In this document: positions 1-10,559 of the stretch, one piece after another
Layout of the letters: each line of letters starts with the position of its first letter
How positions within the stretch are numbered: the stretch's first letter is position 1
Assembly (NCBI RefSeq): GCF_000003605.2
Contig: NW_003157234.1
Location: 3,305-31,045, forward strand
DNA length: 27,741 nt
Source: Saccoglossus kowalevskii
Taxonomy: Eukaryota; Hemichordata; Enteropneusta; Harrimaniidae
Reading direction: 5' to 3'
Translations under genes and position numbers: made by a program
The notes under the pieces: generated by a model
The model's input: the letters and a program-made list of their open reading frames with translations, nothing else
Databases searched by the model: none
Told to the model about the DNA's origin: nothing

Positions 1-197
1 AAAAGGTTTTCAATGACATGTCAGTAACTATACAGATATGGTTACACACTTGCTACGTTGATAAGGGTTGAAAATCGCTTGTGCAATGCAATTAGAAAAA
101 CATGAAACTTTCTCTACTCCTCAAAAGTTATATACAATATTTACAGTATTATCAATCCCTAACAGTTTTCAGCAGGCATTTTTTATACTCACTATCA

Positions 198-566
198 CAA
201 TACAAAAATATCACATCTTATGGATAGTGTCTTGACTATATATTCACCATTAATGTGAGACATGGAAGCCATACATATGCCTTCTTTTGTGGGTTGATTA
301 ATCACACCATTGAACTTATCACAGTTTTGTTTTTCGCTTCCAATATGCCCGATGACCACCTAGAGATCTTGTACAACTCTCTTCATTTTACCATTCTTTG
401 ACCTATGAATCTGTGGCTGAAAATTTTATGTGGACATATCACATTTTTCTTTTCTAGGGTTTCTATCTGAGCATCATTTTAAGGTAACATTGTTGTCATA
501 TGTTTCACTAAGTGTACATACCCTGTCATTGCTAATCCTGGTCTTGAATTCCCTAGGTAACCTCAG
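198..566 (-). pseudogene. piggyBac-like transposase relic (tentative)
   Basis: One minus-strand frame stays readable from 566 down to a stop at 195-197, with only three internal stops (complements at 474-476, 426-428 and 360-362) in about 123 codons of AT-rich DNA. Seen in order: LPREFK, then NDRVCTLSETYDNN, DRNPRKEKCDMS, QPQI, KNGKMKRVVQDL (codons about 362-398) and IGSEKQ. The order and spacing resemble the C-terminal catalytic part of piggyBac (PGBD-type) transposases: a W-x-DNR-V-x-LST block, a DRK-rich linker about 30 residues before a CP-x-I, then YN-x-x-MGGVD-x-x-D and an R-S-KKW block. The catalytic-region signature is badly eroded (GGVD reads KRVV). If real, it is a non-functional DNA-transposon fossil whose N-terminal half is unrecognisable. 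The alternative is a chance stop-poor frame. No terminal repeats or TTAA target site were found. Confidence 0.38.
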
Positions 567-2899
567 CTATGCCATGTTTTTCCATGCTTATCACCACCCA
601 GCAGGGTTTTGATGGTAAACGAACAGTACAATATTTTTGGGGACAATAGAGTGCTAACTTAAGTCACCATTACATGCTCAATTGCCAGCGCCTCTTCCAA
701 TCACCGACATTTTGTACCACAAGCGTGCCTGCAGTTCTAAATGCTCATCACTGTTTCGCTTTCATGATATAAATCAAGTTACTTAATTACAATCTTATGT
801 AATTCAAAATATTATCATAATCTGACCAATCATGAAAATGCAATTCATCTCTAGTATTATGTGATGTATATACGAGTTCAACAAGTACCTATGTGCTTAT
901 ATACTAACTCTTGAGTTCAAACTTATATGAGAAATGCAATTATATATTTCTGTGTCAACATAAACTGCAAAAATTGGGTATATGTTTTCTGAGCCACTTC
1001 ACTTAAGTATCAACCGAGTTAGAGATCAGTGTACTACTTTATGATGTTTTTTTCAATGCGATGAATCATGTGTACTATGCACACAAGAATAAATGTATGA
1101 GTTTATATCAAATTCGATTATACGAATAAATCACAATAAATGTGTGATTGATTGCCTCATGCTTTTGTGATTGAACATGTCTTTTCTCTGTTTGAATGTC
1201 TATATATTATGTTATTCAATTTAGTGAGCAAGCTAGTGTTGCAAATCCAATCTTGTAACGTGATATCAATAGTTACACCATTATTGTGATCATTACTGTT
1301 AGTAAGGTGGTATATATTGAATCTTTATTTGTATGTACGTTCTACAACAGATCGGTCGGTTCGATAGAATAACAATACATACGTTATACTAGATTCAGAC
1401 TGATGTAATATGATATCATAGCCCAATGCGTAATCCTGTGCGGGGACACAATCATGTTGTACATGTTTGCGTTAATACATACATCTACCAGTATCAATAA
1501 CATACCATGGTCGTTGCAATGCACTAGGAAAAGTAGAAAATATGTTACATTACTAGATTAATGTATAGGTCAGTTTAATGTAATTATTCATTTATTGCAT
1601 TGGGTGAATTGGCAGTTGTTGTAGAACAATAGCAGGTGTCGTTGAATATTTCATATTAAAAATCGTAAAGATTAAAATTATTTGCCTCTCTGCTTGAAAA
1701 TATTCTGACATCGTCGTCATTTAATACTGTGGTTCAAATTCAAATTCTTGAAATCCCTCATTTTATTATTCAGTCCCTTGGATCATGGTTATACAACATA
1801 CCAACATAAGGTGATGCAGTGATAACACACCCTGTAATAAACACAGCTGTTTAAATATGGCATTCACAATAATCTCTTTGATGTATTTCTTTGTGAAGAT
1901 GTTCTAGGTAATCTTCTGATTACAGATTGGTTTGACTTGTTTGCTACTGTACTACAATTACTACTATGACTGCAATGCGTTAATTCTTTCAATTCATTCC
2001 TACTTTTTATTATGAACACAAATCAAATTCGCCATTAATAGCTGTTATTAACACATGATCACGTTAAATTTAGAAATGAATGTTATAAATATGATATGCA
2101 GGCTGACATGCCTGATTCTACTGGATATCATGTGTACACAAACATAGCTTATAATCTTATAACCAGGTAAAATTCTAAACACACAAATACGAGTGTTGTG
2201 AATTGTACAATATTCTAAGGTAAAAACCTATGACAAATTAGATAAGTTTGTTTCATTTAGTCGAAGGTCGAAATCAACAACCCAAAATATTAGTACTGTG
2301 TATAAGCAACAACATATAAGCATTAACACAATCGTGTGAGACGAATGCATTGAGCATGGTCTGAGGAAGTCATTACGCAAGAATAAAAATAACTGTAGCA
2401 AATGAGGTTTTGCAATAGTAAAATATACAAACGTTGTAATATAACTACGCTAACGCAGTAATGTTTGACAGGCGATTAATAAAAAAAGACATATAGCGTT
2501 TCTTTTCAATATTACAACTATTCATCAAAGACGTGACCTCGCCATGTAAAATCTGTAATACTATCTGTACGATATGACATATTCTGAATGCATTATTCTT
2601 GCACAATTACTTCGTGAGAATTATTCCCTGGATAGTAACGCATTTCTATACTGTTTTTTATGACATTTCATCCAAGAAATCGATGTCGATCCAGGTAACA
2701 CCACATCATCTATCATACGCTCTATTCCAGGCATGACTAAGATATACACAACTTAAAATCAGATATGTAGACCCGAATGAATATTACAAACATATGCAAT
2801 ATACCGTGTACTAACGACTTGTGAATGTTCAAATTAGTCAACTAAATCATATCTGGCTGCGACTTACCAAATTATGATATAGTGAATATTGCCATTCGT
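567..2899. other. AT-rich non-coding stretch, nothing recognised
   Basis: Homopolymer-poor, AT-rich sequence with short frames only. I saw no coding signature, RNA gene, tandem array or paired terminal repeats. Many TAATTA/ATTA cores occur, as expected from composition. Confidence 0.7.
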
Positions 2900-3560
2900 C
2901 AGAAAAAAATAAGCGGTTTTCCGCCTATGCTTTTGTCACGTGATTGGCAGTTCCGTAAATTTCTCATTAAATACCATTAAAGGGGAAGTCAAGCCAAACA
3001 ACACAATGACCCCCCAAGAAAAAGCTCCACAAATGTAGGAGAATGCAATTTGCAGTTTTTTATATCACTTTTCATTCTCTAGATATTCAACATTTCATCA
3101 GTATTATGTTGTCAGCCATCTTGATTCTCAAACAAAGGACTATGGGTAAAGTATGACATCATATAATGATTTCATCTATAACATGGGAAATACTGATACG
3201 AATTAGTTCAAATTTATAGTAATGTAAATTAGAATGCTAAAAATACACTTAATGTGAAATTATTGCCAAAAAAAATAGAAATCCTTATTTTCGTTGTGAA
3301 ATATAAAATGACACTTTTTGTTCACTTTTTATGGCCAACAGGTAATATATCACCTATATAACCTGCTCACATCGGTAAATTGTATACAATATAAGGAAAT
3401 TTGAGCATTTGGTAGAAAAATACAAAAATAATTATTTTATACCAGTATATTGATGGTGTTAATCCATCGATTTTATTGGTTCAAACACAAAATTTGCATA
3501 TGCAATTAATGGTATATTGGCTGATAGTGCACGACTAAACCAAGTGGCCCTGGAACATGA
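2900..3560. repeat. Candidate old dispersed repeat
   Basis: The block starts near a GCGG-TTTT-CCGC mini-hairpin (2913-2924) and an E-box/CCAAT pair. It continues through AAAGGGGAAGTCAAGCC (about 2979-2995), a C-run, and a YY1-like GCCATCTTGA (3115-3124), then ACTATGGGTAAAGTATGAC and long AT-rich text. The texture (short G/C words set in AT, YY1-like core, 'gacatcat' word) is typical of decayed interspersed elements, but only one copy lies in this window and I could not find matching termini. This is an inference; boundaries are approximate. Confidence 0.3.
2936..2947. promoter_or_regulatory. Palindromic E-box abutting an inverted CCAAT box
   Basis: TCACGTGA (2936-2943) is a perfect palindromic CACGTG E-box in the context GTCACGTGAT. 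It is followed directly by ATTGG (2943-2947), the complement of CCAAT. Families that bind such sites are bHLH-ZIP factors (USF, MITF/TFE, MYC/MAX) and NF-Y. There is no gene next to it, and it may simply be part of the repeat that begins here. Confidence 0.35.
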
Positions 3561-3798
3561 ATTGACTACAGGCTTAATACGGAAATACATAAAACCGGCA
3601 GTATTTGATTTTTAGGAAAATATACTGGTTGAATTTTGAAAAAATATTGAAAAAAAACACCGAATTAAAAACATCTGAAAAACTATGCAACCATAATATT
3701 GCTTTTGTTAATGGCGGGATCAAAGTTGTGAGCGTCGGTCTTTGGGTGATTGTCGTTCGCCACACAAACCTAAAGCACCGTCCCTCAACACCGTGATG

Positions 3799-4323
3799 TG
3801 CCTAAACGAACACCAGAACGCAAAAATTGCAGTGAAATTGCACCCCGGTTATTGCCATCTGTTTTAAAATAAATTACGAGAGATGATGAAGGTAATTTCG
3901 AAAGCTACAGATTTGTGCCGAGTGTACACCAACCACTGTATTAGAGCGACGGCGTGCACAGTCCTTGATTCGGCCGGAGTTGAGACAAGGCATATCATGT
4001 ACGTGTCACAAAAACGATGCGAGAATCCGATCTTACACCATCAAACTTACCCCAGAACAACAACAAAACTTGTCAGGCATACTGTCGAAAACTGAGGTTA
4101 TACCAAAGTTGTATCCAAGTCAGACGTTGGGACTGAGGCCGGCGTGCCGGTCGCCGTACATACACCGCGTCCCGCCGCGTCTCAAACTTCGATCGCACGA
4201 AATAACGCTGAATGTCAAATATCCACAGTTACAAGTAGTATAATGAGTCACAAAACCGGTTTATTTCACAACTGTACTTTCAATGGGCAAATTACAGTCC
4301 AAATAGTACAAAAACCAGACTGA
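3799..4323 (+). pseudogene. Crypton/DUF3504-type tyrosine recombinase, C-terminal relic
   Basis: Tyrosine recombinases of this class cut and rejoin DNA through a covalent 3'-phosphotyrosine, using R, HxxR, H/W and Y. Seen here: a C...KLHPGYCHLF block (3799-3864) resembling the linker before the core, stop TAA 3865-3867, then LREMMKVISKA and YTNHCIRAT with H (3934-3936) and R (3943-3945), followed by DSAGVETRHIM. Near 4003 the frame changes; the next frame gives CHKNDARIRSYT with the second H (4007-4009) and the nucleophile Y (4034-4036), then LTPEQQQNLSGILSK. Between about 4075 and 4096 the frame returns to the first phase and runs open to TGA 4321-4323, ending in a tail with FHNCTFNGQITVQI (4264-4305). 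The first catalytic Arg and N-terminal domain are missing. G+C and CpG are higher than the flanks. Two frame changes plus an in-frame stop make it a dead copy. The family call is strong; the exact Crypton subgroup is not determinable. Confidence 0.82.
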
Positions 4324-4673
4324 AAACGTGGAAAATCCGTTGTTTTAATGATCCAAACTGTACACGACCCTGTATTTCAAATGGCATTGACGCGGTCAGT
4401 AAAAGGTCAGAAAGGTAATCTCTTGTTATGCTAATTGTTGTGTTTATGCTGATCTATTGACTTCATACGTTTCGTTTTCATGCTGAATAAAATTAGTTTG
4501 TATACAATTTGAACTGTGTTGCGTATGTAATTTTTGTACGCATTCAGTGAACAACTACATACTATTCTTATAAATATTCATGTCCAAGGGCCATAATCAT
4601 GATCTATAGTAAATGCAAGTAAACTAGTTTTTACTAGTTTTATCGAATTGGCAATATACTGGTATAATATAAT
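4324..4673. other. Non-coding spacer, nothing recognised
   Basis: About 350 bases between the recombinase relic and the foldback element. It is AT-rich. A small partial repetition of the foldback's outer bases (GGCAATA... at 4650) lies just upstream of the left arm. No direct repeats flanking the recombinase relic were found. Confidence 0.6.
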
Positions 4674-4801
4674 GGCAATACCCCCCGCCGAAGTTGGGTA
4701 TACCACTTGATATTGCACAATTCACTCCATATATGCACGAGCTGCAGGCGAATTGTGCAATATCTCGTGGTATACCTGCCTTCGGCGGTGAGGTTATTGC
4801 C
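4674..4801. repeat. Foldback / MITE-like element with ~50-bp inverted arms
   Basis: The left arm (4674-4723) and the reverse complement of the right arm (4750-4801) both read GGCAATA...CCGCCGAAG...GGTATACCAC...ATATTGCACAATTC, with only a few mismatches and small length differences. The loop is 4724-4749 (26 nt). The transcript would fold into a nearly complete hairpin, and the DNA could extrude a cruciform. Flanks are AT-rich (AAT before, TAAAT after), so a short AT target duplication is possible but not demonstrable. It has no coding capacity, so it would be non-autonomous. A microRNA-like precursor is a less likely reading, because the arms are long and G+C-patchy in the manner of a transposable foldback. 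Confidence 0.85.
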
Positions 4802-7202
4802 TAAATATTTTCAGTTCTGTTCCCATGACAACTATTTTATAAGCATGTAACTGAAAGAAGATGATATAATAACTCAACATGTGTCCATTTCCCATGAACT
4901 GTGACTTGTGTCTATTCATCGCCCAATTATCACATAAGTTTGTCCGAATAATCTGATCAGAAAAGTTTACATCATTTTCTCTTCACAAGCATAAAGCCGA
5001 AGTCTACTGTCTATTAACTATAATTCATATGTTGTGGGGGTCTATATAAATATAAAAAGAGAACAATAGTGTGCGTATTTGTCACGAATTGTTCAGACAT
5101 CATTATGATATTGCGGTATTGCGGTTTAGTCAATTTCTAGAATCCCATTTCGTACAGTTCCTGCCATTGTATTCGACTATTATATATTATCGAGTGATGT
5201 GTATTGTCTTTACACGATTATAAATCCGTTTAGATAACTTTGAAATTGACAATCAACCAGATAAAAGACATGGGCCAAGATAAATATAAATTACACGGCG
5301 GTGTTGACTGTGGGTGCTGTGATAAAAAGAAATTCAATCGAACCAATCTCAATTTATTTATTCTGATGGATCGTTAATGCGTTGTTAATAATACAAGACG
5401 TGTTTGAAATCCTTTGAAGACTGGATTGGCTGTCGATGATTTAGTTGATTTTACGATTAAAAGAAATAGCTGACACCCTTTTCGCTTTCATTAGGGTAAA
5501 GATCAATAATGTAATTTGTATGATATGACGACACGTTGTAAAGTTTTTTCGATTTTTTTGTGACAGTTTGATAAGACAAACGTAATTCTTACTATATCAA
5601 ATATCATTGTATGTAATTTAAATATGTAGCTAACATATGGGAATTACCAATCCTTCCTGGCAACCTGTTCACTGCGAAAGATGGTGTTGATGAGTCATGG
5701 TAGTTTCAAATGAAACTTATATAAATAAATATTATTCACGTATTTACTACTACTAGATTTTAACACGAATTTACACACCAGGTTTGATGCTACAGGACAT
5801 GTCTTGATCTTCATTGCAAACATAAATTACACTCTTTTTTCATATTTACAGAAAGGTGATCATTATTGAATGCATCCATGGTTATAAATGTTTAGTCCTT
5901 CCTCAAATTCATTGTGTACGTTATATATTTCAACTGAAAACAAATTGAATTTCATAGCGCACTGGTGTAAAAATATTTATTTTCGCGATAATTAATTTTG
6001 TCAATAAATAAAACGGTTTATTATTTACAAGTAAACAGATTGATTTTCTCTCATTTTTATATTTTATTTGTCGACGTAACAGGTCTGTTTAATGCGACCA
6101 TGTCTATTATTTCGATATCAAATTAAGGGAATTCAAACACAAACTCGTTTGCATTACGTGATTTGACGCTCGGAAAAAATCTATTTTTGCATAGTGATTT
6201 CTGATACAAGAGTTTATTGTTCATTATCACGCAGTCATAGCTTGGAAATAGTGACCAACCTGCCGTATAAAATCAAAGTTCTAGAACCTCGCTGGGAACG
6301 CTAAATAATTTATAAAATAGACATAACGTGATGACGTGTTATAATTGTGCGCATTGATCCTCAGTTTATGACCAAATTAAACGAGCATAAGTGTGCAAAT
6401 TACTTTATATATGAAGTTAATGAACGTGAGGCATTTATCTCTCATGCCTTCCAATCACCAATGCTATAGTGATCAAATGTATTGAATATAGTGCAATGAC
6501 GCCATTTTTGTGTATTTCCATTTTCGCAAATAATATTATTAAATTGCAAATCAATCTGCGGGAAAAAAGGGGCTTAACATTGTAATTCCTCATATCAGAT
6601 GGCGAACACGAATTTATTCAGTATTCCCTGAGATTAGCATTCCATTGAAGTAACATAGACTAGGTAATACGTGAAACACATTATCAATGTGATGTTATAG
6701 CTGGTAATTGTAGTATTTAGTCAGAATAACGAAACGTTTTAGACAACCCACTATTTTTCATTAGTATACTCAAGGCCACTGCCACAACTAATTTTAAAAG
6801 AGAAGTCAACTTCAAAACGTAGTAGCATCGTGCTGATAATATGTACATAGGGTGATGTAGAAACTGTGTAGATTGGTAGAACTATTTCTGCCCACCTGCT
6901 GACACACTTTAGGCATATTTAATAATCTGACATTATATTAATATAAGCACACCCCATATATTCACGCGTTGTGAATAAGAAAAAAGTGTTTGTATGTTAC
7001 GCATGAGATTTATTACGCAGTATAAAGGGCATTGTGGAATCCGTTATTTCAATTTCCTCTGTGTGGGGTTTAATAGTTAATATACGAGCAGCACTGGCTT
7101 GTGTGAAACTACTTTGCTTTATCAGGTTATATACGTTTTCATTTGAGTTGGGTGTGTACGTACGCCCACAAACGACACATGTGATTATGGTCATAAGATA
7201 TT
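4802..7202. other. AT-rich non-coding stretch
   Basis: No gene recognised. A minus-strand frame at 6997-7194 (65 codons) begins with a CVVCG pair, but it has no second metal-ligand pair and no family I recognise. ATGACGTG at 6331-6338 is CRE-like. Nothing else stood out. Confidence 0.6.
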
Positions 7203-7255
7203 AAAAAAAAAAAAAAAAATTATTAAAAATTAAAAAAAAAATCACAAAAAAACAA
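7203..7255. repeat. A-rich low-complexity tract
   Basis: A run of seventeen A (7203-7219) is followed by T-interrupted A-runs and ATAATA words. It could be the poly(A) end of a plus-strand retroposon whose body would lie to the left, but no polyadenylation signal at the right distance and no target-site duplication were visible. It may also be simple slippage-derived DNA. Confidence 0.8.
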
Positions 7256-8681
7256 TAATAATAGGGTTTTTATTAGAACGACCAGTCCAAATGCACTTCT
7301 CATTTTTTATGTTATAACTAGGCTGTACTATGGGAACGCGGCGTTTCCTCCACTGGGAACCACATGTTATTTTAAATCTAAATACTCGAAGATATGATCA
7401 ATATTCATTTGACTATCATCGGTTAGACGATTATTTAAAATGACCGCAATTTAAATATTTACCGATATTTATCATGTACCTCAATGTGTTAACGTTGTGA
7501 ATATTAACTTTATAGAAGAACATATGTTGTATGCTGTTACAAATATGGTCAGCAGGTATGTATATTTGTTGTATATAGTTTAATGTATAGAAAACATAAG
7601 ATTTCATACATATAATTTCACTTTACACTTACAGCACATTTCATAGTCATCAAGATTTAAACAAATCAAATCCAAAATCAAAATTTGGCTCACTGGGAGA
7701 TCCAGCAGCAATATTGTAAACAAATGCAATAAGCACACTCTGTATAAATTCTGTATAATCTCATCAGCGTTTATTAAGCAGTTTTCGTGATTCCCATGCG
7801 ACCGCATTCTGACCAATTATCGTGATGATAATGGACATGAGGTGTAATAATAATTTTATAATGCAGACATCAACTAACATGTTAAAGTTTATTCACATCA
7901 CGATTGCTTCTTTTTTATGTACAGGACAATGTACTGATATAAGCATCACTGTTACTCAGTGTTTGAGATCAACCGGCTTGGAGTATAGCTTTTAGTGAGT
8001 CATGCATGCATGTGCATACATGAAACATTTCAATAACACCTTCTATGTTTTGATAATATGAGTAGATCGCCAGTGACTCACAAAATACCGACGCGGTGGC
8101 AACATGTTAGCCGGAACAACAAATGAGAAGCAGACGCCGTTGGCAGGAAGTGATTTTATTGCACGAATACAAATAAAATTGCTTTTAAAATGCCGAATGA
8201 CGCACCGCCGGTTGAAAAATGCTGTTAAAACCAGACAATACTCCCGACAAAATAACAAACGTTTCAGATAATATTATTGACGAATACAGAATCGTCCATT
8301 TGCTTTGAAAATCTCGCATATGGAAAACTTGAAAATGTTCCGCCACTGTGAATTTGCAAGCTCAATCTTCACCACTACGTTCCCTATTACTTCTTGCAGA
8401 GCTAAGGCTGTAGAGGATTTGCTTTTAACAACCGCTTTAATCGAATACACATGTATTTGTTTGTACTAGTATGAAGTGAGATTCAAACATAGCGTACTAT
8501 GATTATGTATTAAGCGAATAATATGGAGTATGTTTGGTGATGCTAAACAATTCATCCACTAATTTAAATCTTGGATCTTCTTAACATTACAAGTTGGGAA
8601 TTGTTTTCTTCAGACGAGTGATAAAAAAGTGTGCTCTATAAAAATAATCCTACATACAATGGGAGTTGAACGATCACGAGC
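7256..8681. other. Mostly AT-rich non-coding stretch
   Basis: No recognised gene. 8060-8260 is richer in CpG than its surroundings and is open in two frames: about 70 codons on minus, and on plus from the ATG at 8108 a basic peptide of about 55 residues. No conserved motif was seen in either, so no coding call is made. Confidence 0.55.
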
Positions 8682-9000
8682 ATGGGATCAAATCGATCTC
8701 ACATTCTGCGCACACGCTTGGGCGTCGTTATGGCACTGTTAATGCACACTTTGCTTATTAAAAGGCGAATGCCGCACGATTTGGAATGTTTACATTAGAA
8801 AACTAGATAAACGAACATTTTTTTTATATCTACTCTAAGACGTATGAGGTTTCTCTTTTTAAAGGGCGGCAGTCGTCGTGCCGCGTCCTGCTCGATATGG
8901 GACTCTTAGCGACGTATACAACTCGTGTAAAATACATTGTTTATTTGCATGAAATTCGAACACGCGCTGCGCGACGACCACCGCGATTTAATCAATTTAC
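8682..9000. promoter_or_regulatory. CpG-dense island with GC box and POU octamer
   Basis: In an otherwise CpG-thin window this stretch carries dense CpG, a GC box GGGCGG (8864-8869), a perfect octamer ATTTGCAT (8943-8950) and an imperfect inverted repeat, GTCGTCGTGCCGCG (8872-8885) against CGCTGCGCGACGAC (8965-8978), 12 of 14 matching. A short plus-strand frame, 8682-8798 (38 residues, starts MGSNRSHILR, hydrophobic middle LGVVMALLMHTLLI), lies at the left edge. Known roles: GC boxes bind Sp/KLF factors, octamers bind POU factors. Enhancer or CpG promoter is my inference; no initiator or TATA box is obvious. Confidence 0.42.
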
Positions 9001-10559
9001 AGTCATCTAAACGAAACTGCTGACTGAATTCAGTACAGTTTTCTTGTATGAGAGATTTGTCCTAAAACATTTTCGGCTGCGTCGACACAGCCATATCTGT
9101 GGCTACTGTCACATATACTGGCAGTAAAAATGTATTGATATTAATTACAATAAGCCTCATACTATGCATACAATTACGTTATTTCTTTATCAGTGTCAGA
9201 TGAGGCCAATGAAAATATGTGAAATAAATTACAATTGTCATTCAATAACCGCTAATTACAGGTAATCAAAACAACATACTCTGACCATCTTATGATATTT
9301 ACGTTATTTACTTATAAAACGCACTGACATTATCATCGATTTCTCAACATTCTTAATTAAATTATCGTAATAAATATATGAAATTTGTCATGTATGATGA
9401 TACACTCGTTTACTCTGACGCAATTTGAAATATTTCTATGTTATTTAACAATAATTGTTCACAATAATTTTTAATTACTGTGCTACCTTTACATTTTGTA
9501 CTCATGTCACAATCTGGCAGAATCACATTCTTCGAATATGTTTGTGTATTTCTGGCTATTAAGTCACGGTTTATCACTCAAATTACAGTTTAAATAGTGA
9601 AAGCTAAAACTAATTTAAAACTATTACATGTATTAACTGTATTTTTACACTTCATGCGTTGCAACGTCCATTGGTCATTATCACATTCTACTCATCTACC
9701 AACGAAACATTTGATTAGCCGCATCAAACTTTATTTTAATTAACATATTTGGCCATTATGTGCAAATTCGTGGTTATATCATCATGTCACCAAGTGAATA
9801 TTAACAGTACAGTACCCACCACTGCATTTTTGCGATAAGCATTACAGTTCATAAAATTCACGACTTGTAGTGTTCAATTTTGTTGACCATCTTTTATTTG
9901 AACAGACATTTTAATTAACTACAGTTGTTGGACATTTTGGAACATATGTACTATATTAGGGTGAGATGGAAAAATAACCAATATGACATACATTGTTAGT
10001 TTTATGCAACGCAAATAAGGTGCATAATACGAGAAGATAACTATCAACGTTCGCCATGGCTACAGATTAGTAATAGAGGAAATTATATGTGTAATGGAGT
10101 AACCATAATTTGCTTCTCTGTAATGATGCGTGTAAGTGATATACGATGTCACACGAGTAAAGAGTGCCGTCGTAGATGATTATGAATGCGTGGTGTATTT
10201 GATTTAATTTTGATTCCGCCACAAGTGTAAAAAGCGTATTCGTAAATTTTGAATTCTTGGTGAGTTTCAATTATATACTGTTTTTTATAGCGTTGGCTCA
10301 CAGCAGTTAGTGTACTTTTATACACCCCTGGAGGTAACAGTTTTTTCAGACATAATTGGAATATGAATTAAAGCTGTAATCAACATCACAGGGGTCTAAG
10401 TCTCACAGTATTGTTGAATTATTGTCTAAGCTGCTGCAAGCTAAATTTCAGATTAGTGTTATTATGAAAATTGATAAGCATCATATTTAATTTTCCTGTA
10501 AATGAATTATTTTGCCAAAAGCAATGTGATGCCAATGCTGCTATGACAACATCAGATTG
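9001..10559. other. AT-rich non-coding stretch, nothing recognised
   Basis: Only short frames. A plus-strand frame at 10087-10179 (30 residues) is cysteine-containing and has a GTAAGT donor-like word inside, but this is within chance expectation. No repeat or RNA signature was seen. Confidence 0.6.

Noticed and set aside
430-612. Plus-strand hydrophobic frame with intron-like CTAG/GT words (MFFHAYHHPAG)
   Set aside because: The frame starts at GTG, lies opposite a stop-poor minus phase that fits a transposase relic better, and MFFHAY is only a short chance resemblance to EDEM mannosidase text.
1351-1365. Polymerase III B-box-like word (GGTTCGATAGA)
   Set aside because: Only a partial B-box. 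No A-box at the right distance and no cloverleaf.
3574-3796. Opposed 63-codon frames before the recombinase relic
   Set aside because: A/T-driven composition and no recombinase motif. The relic's readable phase only starts near 3799.
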